A stretch of 64,000 nt of DNA from Microbacterium pygmaeum (GTDB lineage: Bacteria; Actinomycetota; Actinomycetes; Actinomycetales; Microbacteriaceae): contig NZ_LT629692.1 in NCBI RefSeq assembly GCF_900100885.1, forward strand, positions 2,418,001 to 2,482,000. Direction: 5' to 3'. Both the position numbers and the translations under genes were made by a program. Under the pieces are notes generated by a model. The model was not told the origin of the DNA and made no database searches. It was given only the letters and a program-made list of their open reading frames with translations. Positions 52,001-60,333 of this stretch are shown piece after piece (position 1 is the stretch's first letter; every line of letters starts with the position of its first letter).

Positions 52001-53464
52001 TCAGATCGTTCGGCAGAGGGGCAGCGCGGCGGCGGCGAACGATTGCGCCTGCTGTCCGACAAGGCGGCGTGTCTCGCAGGCGGCCTGCACAGCAGCTTGC
52101 TCGATCGCGGCGATCGCAGCGTCGAGCTCGTCGGCTGACGGAGCAGATACCGCGACAAGGCCGGTGTAGCGCAGCACGCCGTGCCCAGCGGTCAGGTCTG
52201 ACTCCTGCTGGATGACGTCGTTGTACTCGGCCGTGCGCGCGGCATCCTCGATTTGACCGATCTTCGCCCGCTGCGCGGCATCCGAGAGGAGTCCCACCTT
52301 CTTCCTCCGGATGTCCCGCGCGGCGACATCGGCGCGGACCGGAGTGCAGATGAGGGTGAAGGTGCGCTGGATGCCCGAGGTCAGCAGCAACGGGGAGAGA
52401 AAGCCCGGGAACACCTGCGATCGCGGCCATTCCGAAATCCAAAGAACCGCATGGTGTGCGGAGTCAGTGCGAAGCCGATCCCAGGACTCGATGACGGCGA
52501 CCGGACCGGCCGTCGCAAGGGACCTGCCGAGGTCGCCGTGGCGTTCGAGAACCGGGGCTACCGCGGGGTCGTACGCGGAACGGAGCGCGACGGCCACATC
52601 CCCCGGCGTGAGCCATTCGGTGGGTGTCAGATCGGCGGCACGCAACGCAGTCGCGAAGGTGGTCATCTCTTGCCGGAGAACGCTCGCCGCGCCTTTCATC
52701 CCTCCGCCGGCGGCCCGAATCTGTCGAGCAGCGACGCGCAGGTCCAGTGCGAGCGAGATCGTGGTTGCGTGCCGTTCACCGGCGGGGCCGGCGCGTTCGA
52801 TGAGTTCTTTGTATGTCACTGCCGGCCAACTGTTGTCGTCGATGCCGTGCCGGGCCCACCATTCGGCGAGGCCGCTTCCCGAGCTGGGGACCGTGCGTTC
52901 AGAGACCTGAACGCGGGCGATGCGGCCGGATCGGCACACGGTTGCCAGTACCCGACCCCAGCCCGCTACTCGCCGTTCCTGCTCGCCACTGTCGAGAAGG
53001 ACAAACGCGGGATGGGTGATGCCGACGACCGCGGTCAACGTCTGGGCGTGAGGGTCCTGGATCATCGCGGCGCCGGTTTCCGGATCCACCCATTCGCGCA
53101 AGGCCGCGGCGTCTCCGGGGAGGGCGAGCGTCCCGGCGGGGCGAGGCCGAACGACGTTCGCTCGGAACCTGAGTTGGCCCCCGATGCTTCGCCACACCCA
53201 GCGGAGCGTGATCGGCACCCACTCGATGATCTTGCGACCGCCGACGGGGACGAACGAGAGCACCAGGCTGGTCGCCCAAATCGGTGACGTGAGACCGAAC
53301 AGGATGCCGCCACCCATGTACACCGCAGCTGTGAACGCGATGAGACCGATGGTGAGCGTCACGAGCTGAGCAAGCGACAGCCCGAGCAGCACGCCCCGCT
53401 TGGGCAGCCGCGAGAACTGAACCGAGCGGAGCTGGTTGGCGCGGTGAGAATTCGTGGCGGTCAT
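52001..53464 (-). CDS. SCO6880 family conjugation protein (PrgI/VirB4 N-terminal-like)
   Basis: 487 residues. Two N-terminal membrane helices (about 26-45 and 52-72) of PrgI type, then a soluble region with the block TWVG-like HAQTLTAVVGITHPAF and VAVIESWDRLRTDSAHHAVLWISEWPRS. Such proteins carry the VirB3/PrgI membrane part and the N-terminal VirB4-like part in one chain. It overlaps the TrbL-like gene by ATGA and precedes the VirB4 ATPase. The family call is from recognition of context and sequence. Confidence 0.8.
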   Translation of the reverse strand: MTATNSHRANQLRSVQFSRLPKRGVLLGLSLAQLVTLTIGLIAFTAAVYMGGGILFGLTSPIWATSLVLSFVPVGGRKIIEWVPITLRWVWRSIGGQLRFRANVVRPRPAGTLALPGDAAALREWVDPETGAAMIQDPHAQTLTAVVGITHPAFVLLDSGEQERRVAGWGRVLATVCRSGRIARVQVSERTVPSSGSGLAEWWARHGIDDNSWPAVTYKELIERAGPAGERHATTISLALDLRVAARQIRAAGGGMKGAASVLRQEMTTFATALRAADLTPTEWLTPGDVAVALRSAYDPAVAPVLERHGDLGRSLATAGPVAVIESWDRLRTDSAHHAVLWISEWPRSQVFPGFLSPLLLTSGIQRTFTLICTPVRADVAARDIRRKKVGLLSDAAQRAKIGQIEDAARTAEYNDVIQQESDLTAGHGVLRYTGLVAVSAPSADELDAAIAAIEQAAVQAACETRRLVGQQAQSFAAAALPLCRTI

Positions 53465-54828
53465 GCTGGGGTCCTCTCGCGCAGAGTGGGAAGCGGACGC
53501 GGCGGAGCAGTCGCGGGCTTCGGCTGTGGCGCCGGTGCCGCGCTAGCCGGAGCACCAGCCGATGCCGGCAACTCAGTCGGGACGGCGCCCTCGGCGTGTC
53601 CTGATGCGGTGTGTCCGGCGGCAACTCCGAGCTTCGGGCCGGCAGTCGCAGCCTTGCTGACTACCTGACCGCCGATGACAACGGCTGCGGCCGGGCCGGC
53701 GGCCGCAGCCGCACCCACTCCGCCGGCGCCTACCGATCCGACCCCGGGCGCCCCGGCACCGGCGGTGCCCGAGGTGCCCGCGCTGGCAGCCGCGCCGCCG
53801 GCGCCGGGTGCGGCGGCCGTAGCCCCCGAACCCGCACCTTTCGATGCGCCCGCCCCGTCCACGACCGACTTCGCCGCCCTCCCCGTCGCCGGTGTCACCG
53901 GCACCGGAACGGGACGGTTCATTGCGCCCTTCGCCTCTTGTTCCGTGGACATCGCGTGGTACATGTCGACGCCCACAAACGATATGAATTTGTAGGTCAT
54001 GTACGGGGCGAAGGCGGCCACGAGCATCAGGACGACTCCGGCGATCGGATCGCTGATGGAGGCGAGGTCAAGATCGATCGGCGAGGCGGTCTGGTTGACG
54101 GCGACGAGGAACAGTACAACGAGGACGAGCTTCGAGAACACGAGTGCGACGACGAACGACACCCATTTGCCGAACCAGCCTCGCGCGGCATCCCACGAGA
54201 ATCCCGCCAACGCGATCGGGGCGAACACGATTGCGACGAGGAGGAGCGCTTTTCGGATCAGGAGCGAGAACCAGACGATGGCGGCTGCCGCGATCGCGAG
54301 TCCGGCGAGGAAGATCGTCATGATCGCGCCCACGCCGGGGCTGGTGATGTTGATCGCCACCAGGCCCGTCGCCATCAGGGCGATCCGGTCGCCCATCCCT
54401 TGCATTGTGTTCCCGGTGGCCTGAACGATGCCGATCGCCAGCCGATCGGTGATCTCCAGGAGCGTCGCGGTCAGCGTGATCGCAACGAACGAGCCGAGGA
54501 CGGATTTGCCCAGACCGATCGCGGCGCGTGAGAGTGCCGTCGGATCGCGGTGCGCCAGGCCCGTGATCAGCTGGAGGCAGAAGAACACGAGCATGACGAA
54601 GAGGGCGACGCCGAAGAGGAGGTTGTACACCTGGACGTATTGTCCGCCGGTCACGTCGACGAGGGTCGTCGTGTCGAAGACCGCCCACACCGCTTGGAAG
54701 AACCATGCAGCGGCTGCGCCCAGCGTGTGGGCGAGCCAGTCGAAGGGTGCCGCGACGAGCGACACAACACCCGAGCCGACGGTCTGGCAGACCTCGGCGA
54801 TGGCCGGGATGTCACATACGCCGCCCAC
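53461..54828 (-). CDS. TrbL/VirB6-like channel protein (SCO6881 type)
   Basis: 455 residues. Five to six membrane helices between about 60 and 285 (for example LLFGVALFVMLVFFCLQLITGLAH and AIMTIFLAGLAIAAAAIVWFSLL), then a 155-residue Gly/Ala/Pro-rich cytoplasmic or extracytoplasmic tail. It should form the inner-membrane channel. GTG at 54828; the N-terminus contains two cysteines (CDIPAIAEVC) that may form a disulfide. Confidence 0.82.
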   Translation of the reverse strand: MGGVCDIPAIAEVCQTVGSGVVSLVAAPFDWLAHTLGAAAAWFFQAVWAVFDTTTLVDVTGGQYVQVYNLLFGVALFVMLVFFCLQLITGLAHRDPTALSRAAIGLGKSVLGSFVAITLTATLLEITDRLAIGIVQATGNTMQGMGDRIALMATGLVAINITSPGVGAIMTIFLAGLAIAAAAIVWFSLLIRKALLLVAIVFAPIALAGFSWDAARGWFGKWVSFVVALVFSKLVLVVLFLVAVNQTASPIDLDLASISDPIAGVVLMLVAAFAPYMTYKFISFVGVDMYHAMSTEQEAKGAMNRPVPVPVTPATGRAAKSVVDGAGASKGAGSGATAAAPGAGGAAASAGTSGTAGAGAPGVGSVGAGGVGAAAAAGPAAAVVIGGQVVSKAATAGPKLGVAAGHTASGHAEGAVPTELPASAGAPASAAPAPQPKPATAPPRPLPTLRERTPA

Positions 54829-54856
54829 GCTCGCGCCCCTCGATGCACCAGCCAGC

Positions 54857-55132
54857 TCACACGGACTGGCCGACGCCCCAGAAGAAGTTCACGAGCGTGA
54901 CCGACGCGCCGCAGATGACTGCCGCACTGCATGCGACGAGCACGCCCAGCTTGCCCCGAGAGGCGAGATGCGGGTTCGACGAATTGGCGCCGTACCCCCA
55001 CGCCACGGCGGCGATGATGAGGGCGAGGACGGCGAGAATGAGTCCGACAGTCATCACGGCGCCGACGATGACGCGGAGCTGCTCGATGCCGGGAAGTCCC
55101 GAACCGTTGGGTGCGATGTCAATCACGGTCAT
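54857..55132 (-). CDS. DUF6112 family small membrane protein, copy 2
   Basis: 91 residues with two membrane helices, about 19-44 and 60-85. The motif LRVIVGAVMTVGLILAVLALIIAAVAW matches DUF6112, small proteins adjacent to SCO6881-type genes, perhaps VirB2-like pilin subunits. It is a paralogue of the next gene upstream, with identical placement of the hydrophobic segments and LVNFFWGVGQ at the end. Confidence 0.78.
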   Translation of the reverse strand: MTVIDIAPNGSGLPGIEQLRVIVGAVMTVGLILAVLALIIAAVAWGYGANSSNPHLASRGKLGVLVACSAAVICGASVTLVNFFWGVGQSV

Positions 55133-55227
55133 GCTCCTTGTCTGGGCAGAAACGAACCTGCGTGCAAGGTGCGTGCGGCATCCCCGCGAAGGGGTCGCGC
55201 GACAGCAGCCCCAGCGCAAAGGCATGG

Positions 55228-55494
55228 CTACAGCTGTTGACCGACTCCGATGAGGAAGTTCATCCACGCCACACCCGCGCCGGCAAGAACCGCCGCGCCG
55301 ACTGCGACTAGGACGCCAGCGCGCGACCGTATCGACGACTGGTAGTTGCCGCTCGATGAGGAAATCGCCCACGTCACCGCGCAGATCAGGATGGCGAGCA
55401 CGGCGAAGATCAGCACGTACGTGAGGAGCGCGCCCACTATCGCGCGGAGGTCATCCGCGCCTCCAACGGCGCCGAAGTCCGGAAAGATGTCCAT
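55228..55494 (-). CDS. DUF6112 family small membrane protein, copy 1
   Basis: 88 residues, paralogous to the gene at 54857: LRAIVGALLTYVLIFAVLAILICAVTW and WMNFLIGVGQQL align with it. Two helices separated by a short Ser/Asn/Arg loop. ATG 55494 starts 4 bases after the M23 gene stop. Two copies suggest a hetero-polymer or different partners. Confidence 0.78.
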   Translation of the reverse strand: MDIFPDFGAVGGADDLRAIVGALLTYVLIFAVLAILICAVTWAISSSSGNYQSSIRSRAGVLVAVGAAVLAGAGVAWMNFLIGVGQQL

Positions 55495-55498
55495 CCGC

Positions 55499-56671
55499 TC
55501 ATCCCGCCGCGCTCGAGAGGCATGCGGACGTGCCGGACGTCGCAGCATCCACCCCCGCCGCGCCGTGCTCGGCGAGCCACCCCTCAGCGTCCACCGACGG
55601 CTCGAACGACCCACCCGGTCGGATCTCGAAGTGCAGATGCGCGCCCTGCGACTTCCCCGAAGCACCGACGTCGCCGATGTGCTGACCCGCGGTCACACGC
55701 TCGCCGACGGACACGCGCACGCCGGACTCCCACATGTGCGCGTAGGCGGACGCCACGCGGCTGCCGTCGACCGTGTGCTCGACGACGATCAGTTGTCCGT
55801 AGAGCCCGTAGGGGCCTGCCCATGTGACGACACCGTCTGCGACCGCGAGGATGGGCGTGCCGTCGGCAGCGCCGTAGTCGGTGCCCGCGTGGAATGCCCG
55901 ACCTCCGGTCATCGTGTCGTCGCGCCACCCGTATCCACTGGCTCGCACCCAGGTTCCGGTCGGCAGGGGGAAGACGACGCTCGTTGTCTCGAGGACGTTG
56001 TCGAGCGGCGCAGCATTCGGGTTTCCGGGCAGAGCAGGCTTGGTCAGCGCGGCGATGATGGATTCCGCGACGGGCTGGTAGTTCTGATAGCGGTCGGGGT
56101 ATGCCGATCGTTCGACCGCTTGTGCAGCCGTCCCGGGGTCTGCTGTCTGCCACCCCGCAATGTCGAGGAGTCCCGCCGGCGACGGGTAGTTGGGGCCGTC
56201 GGGGCCACCGAAGAACGCGCGCACCTGGTACCTCGCGTCCATCAGCTCCGCGACCGTTCCCCACCCTGAGGTGGGCCGCATCTGGAAGAGTCCGAGGGAG
56301 TCGTGGTCGCTCCCGACGCCATCGTTGGGCATGTCGAGAGATGCGGGATGCGCGGCGTTCGCCAACATCCTCAACGTTGACTCCGTCAGCGCCGCCATCA
56401 GTGCGATGAGTACGCCCTGTCTACCGACGCCGTCGATTCCGCTGCCGACGGTGATGATCGTCGCTGCGTGCGTGAGCTGCGCGCGGCGGAGGGTCACCGA
56501 CACGCCGTCGCTCGTGACCGCGGTGAGCTGGTCCGGCACCTCGGAAACGACGAGCTGGCCGGAGGTCTGACACGCGGCGAGGGCGGGGGAGAGGAAGACC
56601 GGGACGGCAAAGATTCCCGCGAAGGGAAGCACAAGCAGCGCAAACGCCACGCAGATGAGGAGCTTCTTCAT
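55499..56671 (-). CDS. lysozyme-like plus M23 peptidase cell-wall hydrolase
   Basis: 390 residues. Signal peptide MKKLLICVAFALLVLPFAG. Residues about 80-200 look like a transglycosylase/lysozyme-like domain (ALMAALTESTLRM with a candidate catalytic Glu, and SLGLFQMRPTSGWG). Residues about 260-370 are a LytM/M23 endopeptidase: HAGTDYGAADGTPI, AYAHM, and HLHFEIRPGG (zinc ligands His, Asp, His). It would open peptidoglycan for the conjugation channel, as VirB1 does. No ribosome-binding site is clear before ATG 56671, so the start rests on the signal peptide. Confidence 0.86.
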   Translation of the reverse strand: MKKLLICVAFALLVLPFAGIFAVPVFLSPALAACQTSGQLVVSEVPDQLTAVTSDGVSVTLRRAQLTHAATIITVGSGIDGVGRQGVLIALMAALTESTLRMLANAAHPASLDMPNDGVGSDHDSLGLFQMRPTSGWGTVAELMDARYQVRAFFGGPDGPNYPSPAGLLDIAGWQTADPGTAAQAVERSAYPDRYQNYQPVAESIIAALTKPALPGNPNAAPLDNVLETTSVVFPLPTGTWVRASGYGWRDDTMTGGRAFHAGTDYGAADGTPILAVADGVVTWAGPYGLYGQLIVVEHTVDGSRVASAYAHMWESGVRVSVGERVTAGQHIGDVGASGKSQGAHLHFEIRPGGSFEPSVDAEGWLAEHGAAGVDAATSGTSACLSSAAG

Positions 56672-56682
56672 GTTCGGCGCCG

Positions 56683-57366
56683 CTACCGAAGGGGGTTGTC
56701 GAGCTCGGAGAGCCGGAGCAGATGGCATTCATCGAAGCTGGGCTCGCAGGCGATGAAGAGCGTGAACGCGATCGGCCGGGAGGTCTCCTGCCGTTCGGTA
56801 CCGACGACGCCTGCCCGATGACGCGTCCCCGAGACCGTGTAGCTGATCGTGCCAGGCAGTAGATCGCCCTCGGCGGCTTGGTCGAGGGCGTTGTTCCAGG
56901 CTGCCGGGATGACGAGGTCGTTGATCGTCAGCCACTGATGCGTTCCGTAGATGCGCAGCTGCGCCCAGGCGTCCGTCGTCGGGAAGTAGGAGCGCACGTC
57001 CGAAGCGAGCGCGGCTGTCTCGAAGCCGGACGGATCGCCCGCGTCGACAATGACCTGTGCGTAGTCGGTCAGCTCGAACTCGGTCGTGTCCCAGGTGATC
57101 AGCGCCTCGGCGGCGTCACGAGCGAATGCTTCAGCATCCGTCGTGGCGACAATCGCGGGGAGTGTGCTGTCAGAGGGGGTGGGTGTCGGCAGGTCAGGTG
57201 CGGACACCGGAGTTGTCGGCTCGTTCGTCGGCGTCACGGCATCAGGGGACGGGGCGAGAACAAGGCCGTAAAGGCCGACCCCGATCATTGCAGCGACCAC
57301 GCCAAGGGTCACCGCGAGCAGGACAACGAGGCGTCGACGATGTGGACGGTGTGTGGTCGTCATCAT
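56683..57366 (-). CDS. VirB8/TcpC-like membrane-anchored conjugation protein
   Basis: 227 residues. One N-terminal membrane helix (about 13-35), a Thr/Pro linker (PTNEPTTPVSAPDLPTPTP), and a C-terminal domain of about 150 residues predicted to be NTF2-like (DAEAFARDAAEALITWDTTEF ... FTLFIACEPSFD). That layout is VirB8/TcpC, a periplasm- or wall-facing scaffold. ATG 57366 overlaps the ParB-like stop by ATGA. Sequence similarity alone is weak; topology and position carry the call. Confidence 0.62.
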   Translation of the reverse strand: MMTTTHRPHRRRLVVLLAVTLGVVAAMIGVGLYGLVLAPSPDAVTPTNEPTTPVSAPDLPTPTPSDSTLPAIVATTDAEAFARDAAEALITWDTTEFELTDYAQVIVDAGDPSGFETAALASDVRSYFPTTDAWAQLRIYGTHQWLTINDLVIPAAWNNALDQAAEGDLLPGTISYTVSGTRHRAGVVGTERQETSRPIAFTLFIACEPSFDECHLLRLSELDNPLR

Positions 57367-58364
57367 GCGATCTCCCGTCCGAGCTGCGCGCGCGCGCTCC
57401 GCAATTGGGTGAAGAACTCGACCGTGGATGCGAGGGTCCCCTCGAACAGTGCGAGCTGCTCGTCGGTCAGCTCCGTGGCGACCGCGGCGACGTCGAAGTG
57501 GGTCCACCACTGGTCGAGGTCCTCCCACACGCGCACGAAGGCGCGCACCGGGAAGACATGCGCCGACGACTGGCGTGCCCTGCGGGCGTTGCGGCCTCGC
57601 TTGGCTTCTTTCACTCTTGCGAGCGCCGCGCTCGCCAACTGCTCGAGTTCGTCGGGAGGGTCGAAATCCTCAGGCGCTTCGAAGTCCTCGATCGTTCGCG
57701 GCGTCGGACGAATGACTTCTCGTATCCGTGCGTGGGCGGCGGTGACGCTGCCGCCGTCGTCGATGAGCCGCAACTCTTCGATCGCCATCTCCCTCAACGC
57801 GGGGTCTGTGACGGGGCTTGCCGCGAGCCCCTGGAGCTCTGCGATGCGATCGAGCGTCGTGTAGGAAGCCTTGCCGGTTACCATCAGAGCCGCCTGGGTG
57901 CGGCTCTTCCCGGGCTTGAACTGCGGTGGTGCCACGGTGGCACCGCCGTAGTTTCCGACGCGATCGCCGGCCCGGCTGAACTGAGTCGCGGACTGGCGTC
58001 GCTGCGCATCCTCGGTGATGTACTCCTTCAACTCGGTGTAGAGCGTCGTCGCCTCCGTGGGGGTGAGCGGCTTGTGGAGCACGTTCTCCGCTTGCTCGGC
58101 GAGTAGCTCCGCAAGCCGATCGGAGACCCCGGATCTCACCCAAACCTTGATGGTCTTCTCTCCGAGCAACTTCAGAGCCTCGAGTCGTCGTGCGCCGCAG
58201 ACTAGGACGCCCTCGGGCGTCACCGTGACCGGCTGCAGGAGTCCGTCGCGGGTGATCGAGGCGGCAAGCTCGTCGATGTCGCCATACTCCCGGCGGTGCC
58301 GATTCCCGACGAGGATCGATGCGATCGATCGTTCGAGCTCGATGTGGCCGATTCTCGCGCTCAC
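57363..58364 (-). CDS. ParB/Spo0J N-domain protein
   Basis: 333 residues. ParB N-terminal fold with SIASILVGNRHRREYGDIDELAASITRDGLLQPVTVTPEGVLVCGARRLEALKLLG, followed by an HTH-like region and a charged tail. No ParA gene lies beside it, so it may regulate transfer or replication rather than partition. GTG 58364 is preferred, with GAGG 8 bases upstream; a TTG at 58370 overlaps the previous stop and is possible. Confidence 0.85.
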   Translation of the reverse strand: MSARIGHIELERSIASILVGNRHRREYGDIDELAASITRDGLLQPVTVTPEGVLVCGARRLEALKLLGEKTIKVWVRSGVSDRLAELLAEQAENVLHKPLTPTEATTLYTELKEYITEDAQRRQSATQFSRAGDRVGNYGGATVAPPQFKPGKSRTQAALMVTGKASYTTLDRIAELQGLAASPVTDPALREMAIEELRLIDDGGSVTAAHARIREVIRPTPRTIEDFEAPEDFDPPDELEQLASAALARVKEAKRGRNARRARQSSAHVFPVRAFVRVWEDLDQWWTHFDVAAVATELTDEQLALFEGTLASTVEFFTQLRSARAQLGREIA

Positions 58365-58366
58365 GG

Positions 58367-59260
58367 TCAACGCCTCGCCTTCTCGGCAGGGGCGGAGAGA
58401 CTGACCGCGAGGACGAGATCATCATCCGTCAGAAGCGACCGGAGGGGTTCGCCGATGAGCAACCGGAGCAGGATGCCGCGGCCCGCAGTCGTGCGGGCGA
58501 CCTCGGGCTCAGGGTTTCCGAGAACGGCGCGAAGTAGTCCATTCCACGACGTCGAGGAGAGGTCCAGGAGGGTCCTGCCGTGGATGTCGCGCCGGAGTGA
58601 CTCCCATGCGGTCGCGCGGGAGGACACCTCGCTCAGGCGCGCGCATATGTACTCCAGTGCGGTGCGTGCAGGTGTGCGTGGCCAGCCAAGGAGCGTGAGG
58701 AACGCGATCGCGCTCTCGACAGCCTCGACGATGCCGGTTCCTTCGTGCACGTCTTCCGCATCGCCACCCTCCCCGATCGGCTCCACCCGCAGCGCCGGAT
58801 GGTAGTCACTCAAGGGGTTCTCCCGATCGCTGAAACGCTCGGGGTCGTGGAACGTCGAGAACTCGGGGCGACGCGCCTGATAGACCGAGCACAGCAGACC
58901 GTTCGCCCGTTCCTCGGCGATCATCGTCACCTGAACGGCACGCGTCACGACCGCCCACGGATCATCCGCGTTCCGGACTGCGGCCGATCGCATCGCATCG
59001 AACGCGGCGGATCCTGCATCCCAAGGGTCGAGTCCATGCTTGCGTGCCAGCTTCGCGTACCGCTTCACCACGTGCGCCATCAGTGCCGCAGCTTCCCGGT
59101 CGTGGCGCCACGCGCCGTGATCCTGCGCGGCGAGGCGTTCCAGGAGCGCGCGAAGACCCTCCGAGCCCTCGAACTCGTTTCGCTCGCGGGTCGGCTCGTC
59201 GCCGTCGTCCGCGAGCGACGACGATGGCCCTGCAGCTGTCCATGAACGCCGGCTGGTCAT
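58367..59260 (-). CDS. conserved conjugative-element protein, unknown function (297 aa)
   Basis: Unrecognised at domain level, though the block RYAKLARKHGLDPWDAGSAAFDAMRSAAVRNADDPWAVVTRAVQVTMIAEERANGLLCS has the look of a conserved helical DNA-binding or sigma-like region. Followed by FHDPERFSDRENPLSDYHPAL. No membrane segment. ATG 59260. It lies between the ParB-like and hypothetical genes in the replication part of the operon. Confidence 0.7.
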   Translation of the reverse strand: MTSRRSWTAAGPSSSLADDGDEPTRERNEFEGSEGLRALLERLAAQDHGAWRHDREAAALMAHVVKRYAKLARKHGLDPWDAGSAAFDAMRSAAVRNADDPWAVVTRAVQVTMIAEERANGLLCSVYQARRPEFSTFHDPERFSDRENPLSDYHPALRVEPIGEGGDAEDVHEGTGIVEAVESAIAFLTLLGWPRTPARTALEYICARLSEVSSRATAWESLRRDIHGRTLLDLSSTSWNGLLRAVLGNPEPEVARTTAGRGILLRLLIGEPLRSLLTDDDLVLAVSLSAPAEKARR

Positions 59261-59269
59261 GGCAACCCA

Positions 59270-59680
59270 CTACCGGCCGATCCCGGAGCGCCGAACTGCG
59301 TTGTGAATATGGCGACCACTGCCGAACGCAGTAACGGGCGGTAGGTGAATCGCGCGGTCGCGAATGGCGCCTCGTGTCACCGCAATCCCTTGCGTCGGCA
59401 GGGCGCGGGCGCGACGCGCAATCGACGACTCTAGGTCGATACCCTGCCCCGCGATACGGCCGGTGACAACCGGCACGAGCTCCGTCGGCCGCATCCATAC
59501 CACCTCGCTCCGGACCCGCTCGGATCCCGACAGGCTGAGGGGGAGCCGCTCGAGCGAAGGGTCGCCGTGCCGCGCGATCTCGGAGACCTCGTCGGCGGCA
59601 GACCGGGCGGAGCGGGCTGGATGGTCTCCCGATGTACGGAAACGAACCTCGTGCTGGTCATCCCAGTCGTACTCGTTCAT
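59270..59680 (-). CDS. hypothetical element protein (136 aa)
   Basis: 136 residues, rich in Arg and Ser, no recognised domain. A segment (SGSERVRSEVVWMRPTELVPVVTGRIAGQGIDLESSIARRARAL) could form strands and a helix. It starts at ATG 59680, overlapping the DUF2637 stop by ATGA. Probably translated; role unknown. Confidence 0.6.
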   Translation of the reverse strand: MNEYDWDDQHEVRFRTSGDHPARSARSAADEVSEIARHGDPSLERLPLSLSGSERVRSEVVWMRPTELVPVVTGRIAGQGIDLESSIARRARALPTQGIAVTRGAIRDRAIHLPPVTAFGSGRHIHNAVRRSGIGR

Positions 59681-60333
59681 GACGTGGCCCCTTTCTGAAG
59701 GTCAGGTGTGCCGAGCGTCCCCGCGAACCATCGGCCGACTGTTGAAGGGTGGACTCCCGTGGCGCTTGCAATTTCCTTGTTCGACATGCCTCGCTGACGC
59801 ATCAGGGCCGCAATGTCTCTACGGGCACCCTTCTCCGGAATGTCCGGGTATTGGTGGAGGCGCACGACTTCTGTGGACGGCGCTCGAACGGCCAATGCTG
59901 TGGAGGAGAGTTGAACTCGGAACCGCTGCACGAGCACAACGGTGAGGTGCGTGATCGCGAGCAGGACAAGCGGCGGCACTGCCGCCAGGGACGCAGCGAG
60001 CACCGGCGGTACGTCGGCGTCTGCGGCGACGACGGCATGAATCGCATTCGCGGCGACAGAGACAGCCGCGCCCGCCACCAGGAGCATCCACGGATACCAG
60101 GCCTCTCGTCCACCCGCGAGTGCGACCACAGAGACGGTCCCCACGACGATGATCCCGTCGACGATGAGGGGCCACGCCCAGGCTTGGTTGGCGTCTATCC
60201 CCGACCGATGTGCAAGATCGGCGAGGGCTGTGAACGACAACCAGAAGGCACCGATCGCAATGAAGACCGTGCCCGCTACTGCCGTCCACACGGCAATGCG
60301 CCCCGATCGCATCTGCGCAGGTTCGGAGATCAA
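59677..60333 (-). CDS. DUF2637 membrane protein with C-terminal HTH
   Basis: 218 residues. Four membrane helices (about 12-35, 52-73, 80-102, 108-134), including AWAWPLIVDGIIVVGTVSVVAL, the DUF2637 signature of SpdB-like spread proteins. A helix-turn-helix follows the membrane part at 170-205 (ALMRQRGMSNKEIASATGVHPSTVGRW). TTG 60333 overlaps the primase stop (TTGA), with AAAGGA upstream; ATG 60312 is the alternative. Confidence 0.78.
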   Translation of the reverse strand: MISEPAQMRSGRIAVWTAVAGTVFIAIGAFWLSFTALADLAHRSGIDANQAWAWPLIVDGIIVVGTVSVVALAGGREAWYPWMLLVAGAAVSVAANAIHAVVAADADVPPVLAASLAAVPPLVLLAITHLTVVLVQRFRVQLSSTALAVRAPSTEVVRLHQYPDIPEKGARRDIAALMRQRGMSNKEIASATGVHPSTVGRWFAGTLGTPDLQKGATS

